The notes beneath the pieces are model-generated. The model made no database searches. It had not been told where the DNA came from and saw only the letters and a program-made list of their open reading frames with translations. Below, piece by piece: positions 25,933-32,637 of a stretch of 32,637 bases of DNA. The position numbers and the translations under genes were made by a program. The first letter of the stretch is position 1; every line of letters starts with the position of its first letter. Source of the DNA: Synechococcales cyanobacterium 340R_concoct_173_sub. GTDB taxonomy: Bacteria; Cyanobacteriota; Cyanobacteriia; Leptolyngbyales; Leptolyngbyaceae. The stretch spans positions 1-32,637 of the forward strand of contig JANXNM010000777.1 in assembly GCA_025354065.1 (NCBI GenBank), in the 5' to 3' direction.

Positions 25933-25975
25933 TCTAATTCAGCATTGCAATTGTAGGTCTTGTAGCGCAGGAGTT

Positions 25976-26006
25976 TTGGCGATCGTTCTTTCAATTCTCG
26001 TATAAT
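25976..26006 (+). promoter_or_regulatory. Possible promoter of the Uma2-like gene
   Basis: TATAAT at 26001-26006 is a perfect -10 box, with TTGGCG at 25976-25981 as a possible -35 at 19 bases spacing, slightly wide. It would give a leader of about 140 bases before the ATG at 26155. The rest of the leader shows no convincing structure. Confidence 0.35.
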
Positions 26007-26154
26007 ATCGGCTACACGTTATCAACATGCAACTACTAACTTGGTTTCTTTTTTGATTTAGCAAGGCACTATCCAAGCCTCCTCAAAAGACTTATTTCAA
26101 TCGTTTACATCACAAAAAATAGCAGTTCAAACACAGTTAAAGAGGCCGATCGTA

Positions 26155-26781
26155 ATGACAGTGGCAACCGATCGAACAATTCAACAAAATTCATTAAGCT
26201 TCGATGAATTTCTAGCTCGATATGGTGGCGACAACCGATATGAATTGATTGATGGCGAGGTATTTGATTTGGAACCGACTGGGCAACATGAACAGGTCGC
26301 GGGATTGATCACAAGAAAAATTTGTGTTCAAATTGATAGTGCCGACCGCCCTTGGTTTGTTCTCCAACGGCCCTTATTTCGCCCACCACATATAGATCTG
26401 ACCGCCTTCCGTCCTGATGTCGCAGTGATTGATTTCCTTGAGATGAAAGAAGAACCTCTTTGGTCAGAACAATCAATATTGACGCGAGGCAGTTCAATCA
26501 AGTTCATCGCTGAAGTTCTTAGCAGCAATTGGCAAAACGACTATTCTCGGAAATTGGAAGACCACGAAGCGTTGGGTATCCCTGAATATTGGATCGTAGA
26601 CCACGCAGGCTTAGGAGGAACTCGACCTATCGGAAGCCCCAAGCAACCAACCCTGACCATCTGCACTCTCGTTAATGGCGAATACCTGACTCGTCAGTTT
26701 CGCAGCGATGAACCGATTGGCTCTCTTGCATTTCCAGCCCTAAAGCTAACCGCAAAAACAATATTAGAAGCAGGACAATGA
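26155..26781 (+). CDS. Uma2 family endonuclease-like protein (DUF820)
   Basis: A 208-residue member of the Uma2/DUF820 group of PD-(D/E)XK-fold proteins, greatly expanded in cyanobacteria. 'RYELIDGEVFDLEPTG' near residue 30, 'FRPDVAVIDF' near 85, 'IKFIAEVLSSNWQNDYSRKL' near 118 and 'GIPEYWIVDHA' near 145 are the family blocks; D in RPDVAV and E in AEVLS with the following K of RKL are the presumed metal and catalytic residues. The biological role is unknown. AGAGG stands upstream of the ATG. It is preceded by 222 bases of non-coding DNA and followed by leuD on the same strand. Confidence 0.85.
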   Translation: MTVATDRTIQQNSLSFDEFLARYGGDNRYELIDGEVFDLEPTGQHEQVAGLITRKICVQIDSADRPWFVLQRPLFRPPHIDLTAFRPDVAVIDFLEMKEEPLWSEQSILTRGSSIKFIAEVLSSNWQNDYSRKLEDHEALGIPEYWIVDHAGLGGTRPIGSPKQPTLTICTLVNGEYLTRQFRSDEPIGSLAFPALKLTAKTILEAGQ

Positions 26782-26871
26782 TAGTTGTAGATGGGTTACA
26801 CTCAATTGTCTGCATGAACTTGTTTGTATGAATATCTTGCTAAATACAAGCTTTGAACTTAGGAGCGCTAT

Positions 26872-27477
26872 ATGTTGAGTGAAGTCAAGTCAATCGTAGG
26901 TCGTGGGGTTCCGGTGGTGGGGAATGACATTGATACCGATCGGATTATTCCAGCGCGCTTTTTGAAATGTGTCACGTTTGATGGCTTGGGTCAGCATGTA
27001 TTCGCGGACGATCGGGTGGCGCTTGCGGGTCAGCATTCCTTTGATTTACCTCAATATCAAGGCTCCAGCATTCTGGTGGCAAACAATAATTTTGGTTGTG
27101 GTTCATCCCGTGAACATGCCCCTCAGGCGCTTTCAAAGTGGGGAGTTAAGGCAATCATTGGCGAAAGTTTTGCCGAAATTTTCTTTGGTAATTGTATTGC
27201 TTTGGGCATTCCTTGTGTCATTGTGACCCACGAGATCTCGACTCAAATTCAAGCATTAATCACTGAGAATCCGATGTTGGATATTAGTTTGGATTTGGTG
27301 GTCATGACGGTGAGTTGTGGAGATTTGGTTGCGACAATTGTGATGAATGAAGGGGCACGGCAAATGTTTGTAACGGGACATTGGGATGCGACGGGGCAAT
27401 TGGTCGCTCAAGCCAATGCAACCCGTGCTAAAGCTGCTTCATTACCCTATTTGAAATGGCAGCTTCAAGCGCAATAG
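26872..27477 (+). CDS. leuD: 3-isopropylmalate dehydratase small subunit
   Basis: A 201-residue aconitase-like swivel-domain subunit. 'GNDIDTDRIIPARFLK' at the N-terminus, 'NNFGCGSSREHAPQALSKWG' (substrate-binding Ser-Arg) and 'IIGESFAEIFFGNCIALGIP' define the LeuD family. With LeuC, which is not in this window, it isomerises 2- and 3-isopropylmalate in leucine synthesis. AGGAG with seven bases spacing fixes the ATG. Separation of leuD from leuC is usual in cyanobacteria. Length and motifs are normal. Confidence 0.95.
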   Translation: MLSEVKSIVGRGVPVVGNDIDTDRIIPARFLKCVTFDGLGQHVFADDRVALAGQHSFDLPQYQGSSILVANNNFGCGSSREHAPQALSKWGVKAIIGESFAEIFFGNCIALGIPCVIVTHEISTQIQALITENPMLDISLDLVVMTVSCGDLVATIVMNEGARQMFVTGHWDATGQLVAQANATRAKAASLPYLKWQLQAQ

Positions 27478-27530
27478 TGATCTGCAGATGAGCGATCGTA
27501 CTGAAATATGTCGCTCGTCCATGGTTTATT

Positions 27531-28205
27531 CTATTCAGCGGTTGTCGCAATAACTTCAATACAATCTTCAACCGCCGATCGTTCCGTCATTGCCATTACT
27601 AACCGATCGAATGCGTCTTGGTTTTCTTCAATTAATGTTTTGGCTTGCAGCAATGCCGATCGTTCTTTTTTGACTGAATCAATCCCCGGAATTTGGCTCA
27701 AAATTAATCGAAATTTCGATCGATCGTCGCCCCCGCCTTCCGCCATTGGATACATCAATTGTTCCGCTGCAATACCCGCCATCCATACCGTACAGAACCG
27801 ATCGAGCCATTGACTTGAAATCCGTCCCGCTCTCAATTCATCATCCAAAACAGACGTATCAAATTGAACTCCGCCCAGCCCTGAAAATCCTTTACGAATT
27901 GCTTCCCAAGCGCTGACTGAATAGTCTGTGACAGAAATTCCCAAGAGTTGCGCCACTAAAAAATGACCTGCTTCATGGCGAATCACGCGTTCACGATGTA
28001 CTGGCGAAAAGCCTGCAATCCAATCTAGAAACAGGTTACCGCCCTTACCCTCCAAGCTCAGAACATCAACAGTTGCAAAGATTAAAATGGTCGAAACGGC
28101 GATCGCAGGAAAGGCACTGGGGATATTTAATAATGGACCAAGTAATACTGATAGCGTCATTGTAAAGATGCCGATCGCACACAAATTTAATGTTAATTGA
28201 TTCAT
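27531..28205 (-). CDS. FtsH-like (M41-type) membrane metalloprotease without AAA domain
   Basis: A 224-residue protein. Two hydrophobic segments fill the first 50 residues ('IGIFTMTLSVLLGPLLNI', 'AIAVSTILIFATVDVLSL'). A zincin motif H77-E-A-G-H81 follows ('VIRHEAGHFLVAQLLG'), and 'MAGIAAEQLMYPMAEGGGDD' later supplies an acidic residue (D160 or D161) where M41 proteases carry the third zinc ligand. The AAA ATPase module of FtsH is absent, so this is a protease-domain-only relative of the sort found in cyanobacteria and chloroplasts. Whether it is active is unknown. Its ATG overlaps the stop of the VanY-like gene by four bases (ATGA), suggesting coupled translation. Confidence 0.78.
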   Translation of the reverse strand: MNQLTLNLCAIGIFTMTLSVLLGPLLNIPSAFPAIAVSTILIFATVDVLSLEGKGGNLFLDWIAGFSPVHRERVIRHEAGHFLVAQLLGISVTDYSVSAWEAIRKGFSGLGGVQFDTSVLDDELRAGRISSQWLDRFCTVWMAGIAAEQLMYPMAEGGGDDRSKFRLILSQIPGIDSVKKERSALLQAKTLIEENQDAFDRLVMAMTERSAVEDCIEVIATTAE

Positions 28206-28948
28206 TTTTCCCGTGCCTTAAAGAATGTTTCTAAACTTGTACGATCGCCTACAAATCTCCAATGCCAGGGTTCATAGGTGACACCTTGAATATTGTTTTT
28301 AGGAAACGAAAGTTCAAAGTTATATTTGGTCGCATTGGTTTCCAACCATTTGAAAGCGGCTGTATTTTCAAACTCTGGACTCAAATTCGTCGCTGGAACA
28401 TTGCCATCGCCGATATCCATCGCATAGCCCGTATGGTGTTCACTGTGGCCCGGTGGTGCGCTGACATTGGCCCGATCGGTGACGGATTGCGATCGTTCCT
28501 GTTTCACTTCAAAAAACACGCCTTCCTGTTCTTTAATCGATCGAAACCCCGATAATAGTCCAATACTCACCCCATCCGCTTGAGCGGCAGCTACCATGGC
28601 GGTATAGGCTCGTGCTGCTGATGTTCGTAATCTGATTCCACCCTCTGGACTAACAGACTCTAGTTCTTTTTCTGGGGCTTCTGTATAGGTATAATGCCCT
28701 AAAACTCGGTCCGAATTGGGCGAGGCTGGAACGTTGGGTGGAGTAGCGATCGTTGATGAGTTGTTTTGAAGCGCACGAATGCTTAGAATAAGGCCCACGA
28801 GACTTACGATCGTTGTAGCAACTACCCACCGCACTGGACGCTTAGATTTGGGACTAGCAGCGACATCTGTTTCCCGAACCGCTTCCGGTAAATCGTCAAA
28901 GGAAGAGGCTGATAGCTTTTTAGATTTTCCGGTAGTGGGACGATTCAA
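28202..28948 (-). CDS. VanY-like D-alanyl-D-alanine carboxypeptidase (M15B)
   Basis: A 248-residue, membrane-anchored peptidase. After a short charged N-terminus a hydrophobic helix ('WVVATTIVSLVGLILSIRAL', about residue 45) anchors it, and a linker leads to the M15B domain with 'LLSGFRSIKEQEGVF', the zinc ligands in 'PPGHSEHHTGYAMDIGD' and the catalytic 'EPWHWRFVG'. It trims the terminal D-Ala from peptidoglycan stem peptides. The start is a TTG, supported by AGGAG with seven bases spacing; the next in-frame ATG is far inside the domain. It is the first gene of a pair with the M41-like protease. Confidence 0.88.
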   Translation of the reverse strand: MNRPTTGKSKKLSASSFDDLPEAVRETDVAASPKSKRPVRWVVATTIVSLVGLILSIRALQNNSSTIATPPNVPASPNSDRVLGHYTYTEAPEKELESVSPEGGIRLRTSAARAYTAMVAAAQADGVSIGLLSGFRSIKEQEGVFFEVKQERSQSVTDRANVSAPPGHSEHHTGYAMDIGDGNVPATNLSPEFENTAAFKWLETNATKYNFELSFPKNNIQGVTYEPWHWRFVGDRTSLETFFKAREK

Positions 28949-29014
28949 GGAAGTACTCCTGAAAAGAAATAATAGATCTTGTACGACAAAGCTTAATTTA
29001 TATTGTTTATTATT

Positions 29015-30127
29015 CTAGGCTAAACAATCTTTGACAGCGGCGGCCACGTCTTGTTGTTGTTCTAGGGTAAGTTCTGGGAACATCGGTAACGACAGGACTT
29101 CGATCGCGGCTTTTTCTGAGTGGGGAAATTGTCCCGGTTTGTAGCCCGATTGATAAATTGGCTGGAGATGCAGGGGCAAGGGATAATAAACATTGCAGAG
29201 AACGCCTTTTGATTTTAGATTTTCTCGCAATCGATCGCGTGCGCCTTCAACCCGACTCTCAACCCGAATTGTATATTGATTCCAAGTACAGCCTTTCACC
29301 GACTGCGGCAAAATAATTCCTTTCACCGCACCCAAAAGCTCCTGGTACCTGTTGGCAATGGCCCGACGTTGCTCAATCCACTGGTTTAGGTAAGGAAGTT
29401 TGACGCTGAGAATGGCCGCTTGGATTCCGTCAAGGCGACTGTTGAGGCCAAATTCTTCATGGTAATAGACATCTGTACGCCCGTGATCTCGCAGAATCCG
29501 TAGCCGTTTTGCGATCGTAGGATCATTGGTAGTGATGGCACCGCCGTCCCCGCAAGCGCCTAAATTTTTGGTTGGGTAAAAGCTAAAGCATCCAATATGA
29601 CCGATGCTTCCGACTTGCTGGTTGTTCCATTGAGTGCCACTGGACTGGGCGCAGTCTTCAATCACGATCAGATTATGCCGCGTTGCGATCGCCATTAATT
29701 CCGTCATGTCTACGGGATGGCCAAAAAGATGGACAGGAATAATCGCCTTAGTTTTCGGGGTAATGGCCGCTTCGATTTGCGACAAATCTAGATTATAAGT
29801 AGCCGGATCAATATCTACAAATATGGGCGTTCCTCCAGCGCTACTCACGGTTTCGGCGGTGGCGATGAAGGTAAAGGGTGTGGTGATGACTTCATCATTT
29901 TGCCTGATGTCGATCGCCCGCAATGCCATATACAGCGCGTCAGTCCCAGAGTTGCAGGCCACGCATTCGGAGGTACCAACATAGGCCGCTAATTGCTGTT
30001 CAAAATCTTCCACAAAACGACCCCCAATATAGCGCCCAGAGGCCAAAACCTGGAGCGCCGCTTGATTGATTTCAGTTCCGATTTGCTCAAATTGTCGGGA
30101 CAGGTCGAAGGGAGGTATAGTCTTCAC
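29015..30127 (-). CDS. DegT/DnrJ/EryC1/StrS family aminotransferase
   Basis: A PLP-dependent sugar aminotransferase, 370 residues from the GTG used here. 'PPFDLSRQFEQIGTEINQAA' is the family's usual beginning, so the GTG at 30127 is preferred to a TTG at 30202 that would add 25 poorly matching residues. 'ACNSGTDALYMALRAIDI', 'VIPVHLFGHPVDM', 'VIEDCAQSSG' (Asp contacting PLP) and 'FSFYPTKNLGACGDGGAI' with the Schiff-base Lys are intact. It most likely transfers an amino group to a keto-sugar nucleotide for surface polysaccharide, in keeping with the epimerase at 16.2-17.2 kb. No other sugar genes are adjacent, so the sugar is unknown. Confidence 0.9.
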   Translation of the reverse strand: MKTIPPFDLSRQFEQIGTEINQAALQVLASGRYIGGRFVEDFEQQLAAYVGTSECVACNSGTDALYMALRAIDIRQNDEVITTPFTFIATAETVSSAGGTPIFVDIDPATYNLDLSQIEAAITPKTKAIIPVHLFGHPVDMTELMAIATRHNLIVIEDCAQSSGTQWNNQQVGSIGHIGCFSFYPTKNLGACGDGGAITTNDPTIAKRLRILRDHGRTDVYYHEEFGLNSRLDGIQAAILSVKLPYLNQWIEQRRAIANRYQELLGAVKGIILPQSVKGCTWNQYTIRVESRVEGARDRLRENLKSKGVLCNVYYPLPLHLQPIYQSGYKPGQFPHSEKAAIEVLSLPMFPELTLEQQQDVAAAVKDCLA

Positions 30128-30221
30128 TATTCGAGACACCACAGTAAAAAACGCTGTCGCTATTGTTTCAATAAAGCGAGTCCCAAGCAAGGGGAAATTC
30201 AATTTTACCTAAAAAAACCAT

Positions 30222-30740
30222 TCATGGCCGTTTACGATCGCCTACCCGCCCCGATCGCCCATCGCGCCTAGCCCGAAAATCCACAACTTTAGGACTAAAT
30301 TTAGCGCCCGATGTTTCATTCGCTCGCGCCATCGATCGCACAAGTTGACTATTTTCCACCGGATCTTTACCCGTCGCCATGACGCTGAAAATCAAACATC
30401 CCGTCCCCACCAAAAATAATCCACAAGCTCCCGCAAACAATATCAGCGATAGCCCAATCAGCTCGTTCACTTGCCACACCGATCGCAATATCAATGCCCC
30501 GCAACTCATGCCCACCCACCAGCCAGCCGCGCTCAACCAAAATACCGATCGCCGAGTTTGTCGTTGTTGCCGGAAAAGCTGATGTCGCAGCGAGCGTTGA
30601 GCTAAGTTGCCTGACCTAGATCGATTTTCCAGTATCATCTGATGCATCAATGCCGCACAAAGCATCACCCCACAAGCGCCCAACATCAGGACCGCATTCA
30701 GGATAAGTTGAATTAATTGGGTGGTCTGTTCGATCGACAT
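30222..30740 (-). CDS. Cyanobacterial membrane protein of unknown function
   Basis: A 172-residue protein with three hydrophobic segments (about residues 12-34, 66-86 and 92-120: 'LILNAVLMLGACGVMLCAAL', 'VFWLSAAGWWVGMSCGALIL', 'LIGLSLILFAGACGLFLVGT'). The loop between the first two is strongly basic ('RHQLFRQQRQTRRS'), and so is the C-terminal tail, both likely cytoplasmic. No known domain is seen. It lies 94 bases before the DegT-type gene on the same strand, so joint transcription is possible. A MITE-like repeat lies upstream of it. Confidence 0.62.
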   Translation of the reverse strand: MSIEQTTQLIQLILNAVLMLGACGVMLCAALMHQMILENRSRSGNLAQRSLRHQLFRQQRQTRRSVFWLSAAGWWVGMSCGALILRSVWQVNELIGLSLILFAGACGLFLVGTGCLIFSVMATGKDPVENSQLVRSMARANETSGAKFSPKVVDFRARRDGRSGRVGDRKRP

Positions 30741-30810
30741 GGGCGAACCTGAAGAATATAAATTAATAGTTCTATTGTACTATATTTAGGAGTTGAGGAT
30801 CTCAAGATTG

Positions 30811-30933
30811 AGACCTGATCCCCCGATCCCCCTTGAAACGGGGAAACTAGAAAAACGGGGAAACCAGAAAAACGGGGAGCTAGAATTTGACTCTTAGTCC
30901 CCCTTACCAAGGAGGATTTAGGGGGATCGAGTC
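30811..30933. mobile_element. Short MITE-like repeat with inverted ends
   Basis: The left end, AGACCTGATCCCCC followed by GATCCCCCTT, is mirrored at the right end, where AAGGAGGATTTAGGGGGATCGAGTCTT is split between 30909 and 30935. The ends thus form an imperfect inverted repeat of about 20 bases. 'Gatcccccta/aaggggga' ends are a common form of small interspersed repeat in cyanobacterial genomes. The core contains three tandem 17-base units. No transposase is encoded, so mobility would depend on an element elsewhere. Confidence 0.6.
30836..30886. repeat. Three tandem copies of a 17-base unit
   Basis: The unit AAACGGGGAAACTAGAA is repeated at 30836, 30853 (one base different) and 30870 (last part diverged to AGCTAGAAT). 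It lies inside the MITE-like element. The near-identity of the first two copies suggests recent slippage. Confidence 0.85.
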
Positions 30934-31022
30934 TTTTGATGCTAACTAATGATTTGCCTAAGTTCCCGTGGTTAAATTGAAGAGTATTTGTGTGATTTCT
31001 AGTTTGTAATTCCTGGTTTGTG

Positions 31023-31901
31023 ATGTTCAATTTCATCGTCTCGATCGCAGCCCATTCCTCTTTTCGTCTTCTGTTGGTCTTTGTTCTGTTTCTGGGCTTA
31101 AGGGTGCTTCCGGCCCAAGCCGTGAGTTTGACCGATCGGCTGAATGCTTATCCTGACTGGCATAGCAAACCTGAGCTTAATTCAACCTTTGAAGAGGTGG
31201 CCTATCCGGGCTGGATGTCGGGAACGTGGATTTGTGAAAGTACATTGATTGATATGGTGGCTCCCGTTCCAAACGTGATAACGCCGGGATTTGAAGGCAA
31301 TCGAAAATATTTGAACGAACCTGTACAGTTTGATGTGCGATTTGGTCCGACGAAAATTAAGGCCAAGCGTAAGTTTGGAATTCCAACTATTATGAATTTC
31401 TCGTCCCTACAGGAAAAAGTGGTGGTCGATCGGGTCTTTAATGGTTTAAGTATTGCCCGAGCTTATCTTGGCGATGGCGTAGTTCAATCGGTGAAAATCA
31501 ATCCTAATTTACCAAATGAACAACTTACAACTTTAAAAGACGGCTTACAATTAGTATCTGTCACTACCGGACATCAAAGTGAACGGCCTGCTCCAAATTT
31601 GTTTCTAACCAGTGAGTTCTTTCAACAAATCTTTCGTTCTTCAGACCAACCCTTTCTAAATCAGGTTGAAACCACAACGAAATATAGTTACTTGCCTGCA
31701 TCAGACTTAATATCAGCCAATTCAAATATAGAGGTTGATTCTACAGAAGTCGATCGTAACGAAATGCCTACGATCGTTGCAGATCAATACACAGCCATTT
31801 ATCTTTCGCCACAAGACCCAAATTATTTTGAGGCGATCGGCACGCCCGTTGCACTGTATCGCTATCGGCTAAAACTGACCCCTGCCAAACCATCAATTTA
31901 G
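31023..31901 (+). CDS. Exported cyanobacterial protein, possibly DUF6816
   Basis: A 292-residue protein with a clear signal peptide ('FRLLLVFVLFLGLRVLPAQA', cleavage likely after AQA, about residue 34). The mature part has 'YPGWMSGTWICESTL' and 'GNRKYLNEPVQFDVRFGP', a lipocalin-like beta-rich pattern I associate with the cyanobacterial/plastid DUF6816 family, though I cannot confirm this. It should act in the periplasm or thylakoid lumen. A GTG three bases earlier is an equally possible start. No catalytic motif. It is isolated between a MITE-like element and 230 bases of AT-rich DNA. Confidence 0.7.
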   Translation: MFNFIVSIAAHSSFRLLLVFVLFLGLRVLPAQAVSLTDRLNAYPDWHSKPELNSTFEEVAYPGWMSGTWICESTLIDMVAPVPNVITPGFEGNRKYLNEPVQFDVRFGPTKIKAKRKFGIPTIMNFSSLQEKVVVDRVFNGLSIARAYLGDGVVQSVKINPNLPNEQLTTLKDGLQLVSVTTGHQSERPAPNLFLTSEFFQQIFRSSDQPFLNQVETTTKYSYLPASDLISANSNIEVDSTEVDRNEMPTIVADQYTAIYLSPQDPNYFEAIGTPVALYRYRLKLTPAKPSI

Positions 31902-32133
31902 TTCAATTAGATTAAATAAATCAGCATATTTATGTATCATCCACGTAAACAATAATGTCATCAATGATGAGAATAGAGATTGAGTTGCTAGTGTTGAAGG
32001 ACTTCAGGATTTCAGAGGTTTGGGCGGCCTAATGTATGTTTATCAATAAATTCATAAATATATTTAGCCAAGCTGAATTTCAAGAGTAAAAGCTACGAGT
32101 TTTCCCTTGATAATCCAAGCAGCATTCCAGACT

Positions 32134-32475
32134 ATGAATTATTCTTTTAAGATGAATCACTACTGCGAACAATGGATTGCCGATTGGTGCGCAGAGAATG
32201 GCTGGACAGATTATTTTGAACAACAGTCATCCTATTGGGCATTTCCACCGCAATCTGTTATGCCGACTCCTATTCCGATTCAGGTCTTGAGAAGCATTAA
32301 AGTTCAAGAAGGATTGAGTTTGGATGAAAAACAATGGTGTGTTTTAGCGATCGTAACTCTAGTGACCGGATTGGTTGTTAGCGTCATGACGGCTGAGCCT
32401 GTTGCGGGGATGTTAGGATTTGCGGGCTGTGCCGCGATCGTGTGCCGTTTAGATGATGATGCATTGCCAGAATAA
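32134..32475 (+). CDS. Cyanobacterial membrane protein of unknown function
   Basis: A 113-residue protein from 'MNYSFKMNHYCEQWIADWCA'; a TTG at 32107 would add nine residues. The N-terminal half is soluble and Trp-rich ('WCAENGWTDYFEQQSSYWAF', 'PPQSVMPTPIPIQVLRSIKV'). The C-terminal half has two close hydrophobic stretches ('CVLAIVTLVTGLVVSVMTA', 'VAGMLGFAGCAAIVCRL'). Not recognised as a named family. Its last codons overlap the start of the downstream transporter gene by about 20 bases, so the two are probably co-expressed. Confidence 0.65.
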   Translation: MNYSFKMNHYCEQWIADWCAENGWTDYFEQQSSYWAFPPQSVMPTPIPIQVLRSIKVQEGLSLDEKQWCVLAIVTLVTGLVVSVMTAEPVAGMLGFAGCAAIVCRLDDDALPE

Positions 32476-32637
32476 ACCCGATACGCTTAAAACTGAAATC
32501 CGAGAATCAATAGCACTGGCGATTCCCCTGGCCGCCTCCCAACTCGCTCAGTCTGCGACGGGATTTGTCGATACGGTGATGATGGGCTGGATGGGACCGA
32601 ATACCTTGGCGGCGGGTGGATTGGCTGCTGCTTTGTT
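32453..32637 (+). CDS. MATE family efflux transporter, 5' end only
   Basis: The window edge cuts this gene after about 61 codons. From a run of three ATG codons at 32453-32461 the frame reads 'MMMHCQNKPDTLKTEIRESI' then 'ALAIPLAASQLAQSATGFVD' and 'TVMMGWMGPNTLAAGGLAAA'. This is the first transmembrane region of a NorM-like MATE exporter, in which 'Q.....VDTVMMG' is a family hallmark. It overlaps the preceding membrane-protein gene by about 20 bases in a different frame. The choice among the three ATGs is open. Confidence 0.85.
   Translation, partial: MMMHCQNKPDTLKTEIRESIALAIPLAASQLAQSATGFVDTVMMGWMGPNTLAAGGLAAAL

Noticed and set aside
31960..32060. A minus-strand open stretch ending 'ISILIIDDIIVYVDDT' that recalls the end of a toxin or reverse transcriptase
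   Set aside because: Only about 32 codons between stops, with no start codon and no flanking matching sequence. The resemblance is from a few hydrophobic and Asp residues.

Overview
The window is cyanobacterial chromosome. Three things support this: the HIP1 octamer GCGATCGC recurs many times and CGATCG is scattered throughout; several genes belong to families largely confined to cyanobacteria and plastids (Ycf35/DUF1257, DUF3110, a cyanobacterial-type GlgC); and the rest are ordinary bacterial housekeeping genes in cyanobacterial versions. No marker gives a genus. No rRNA, tRNA, CRISPR array, intact insertion sequence or phage module was seen.

Layout. 1-3,991: ycf35 with a clear terminator, a CysQ-like phosphatase, a Crp/Fnr regulator and an M61 peptidase with a PDZ domain, all on the + strand. 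4,000-5,360: a small accessory patch holding a MntA-HepT toxin-antitoxin pair, a broken gene for a small secreted protein, and a short decayed copy of the M61 peptidase C-terminus. 5,357-8,640: a PD-(D/E)XK nuclease-like gene divergent from nusB-ftsY, then a phasin-like small protein. 8,675-12,831: a small exported membrane protein, a methyltransferase-like gene, a DUF697 GTPase and a large unrecognised protein. 13,185-19,218: a bifunctional RelA/SpoT enzyme, an unknown acidic protein, a nucleotide-sugar epimerase and an N-acetylmuramoyl-L-alanine amidase. 19,406-25,932: pyrG, glgC, several small cyanobacterial unknowns, DUF3110-murQ and a DEDDh exonuclease. 26,155-32,637: a Uma2 nuclease-like gene, leuD, an overlapping VanY-like peptidase plus FtsH-like membrane metalloprotease pair, a DegT/StrS aminotransferase, membrane and exported unknowns, and the 5' end of a MATE transporter cut by the window edge.

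Functional threads: cell-envelope and peptidoglycan turnover (amidase, MurQ, VanY-like carboxypeptidase, sugar epimerase, sugar aminotransferase), central regulation and growth control (Crp/Fnr, (p)ppGpp enzyme, NusB, FtsY) and carbon storage (GlgC). Genes are mostly monocistronic or in short overlapping pairs: nusB-ftsY, DUF3110-murQ, vanY-like/M41-like, mntA-hepT.

I did not find a convincing new multi-gene system. The most unusual stretch is the 4.0-5.4 kb patch: a toxin-antitoxin pair and a doubly damaged secreted-protein gene lie between the intact 3' end of the M61 peptidase gene and a decayed second copy of that 3' end. Other points of interest are a short MITE-like element with 17-bp tandem repeats near 30.85 kb, hairpin clusters in intergenic DNA, and an amidase whose first ATG cuts off what looks like its signal peptide.
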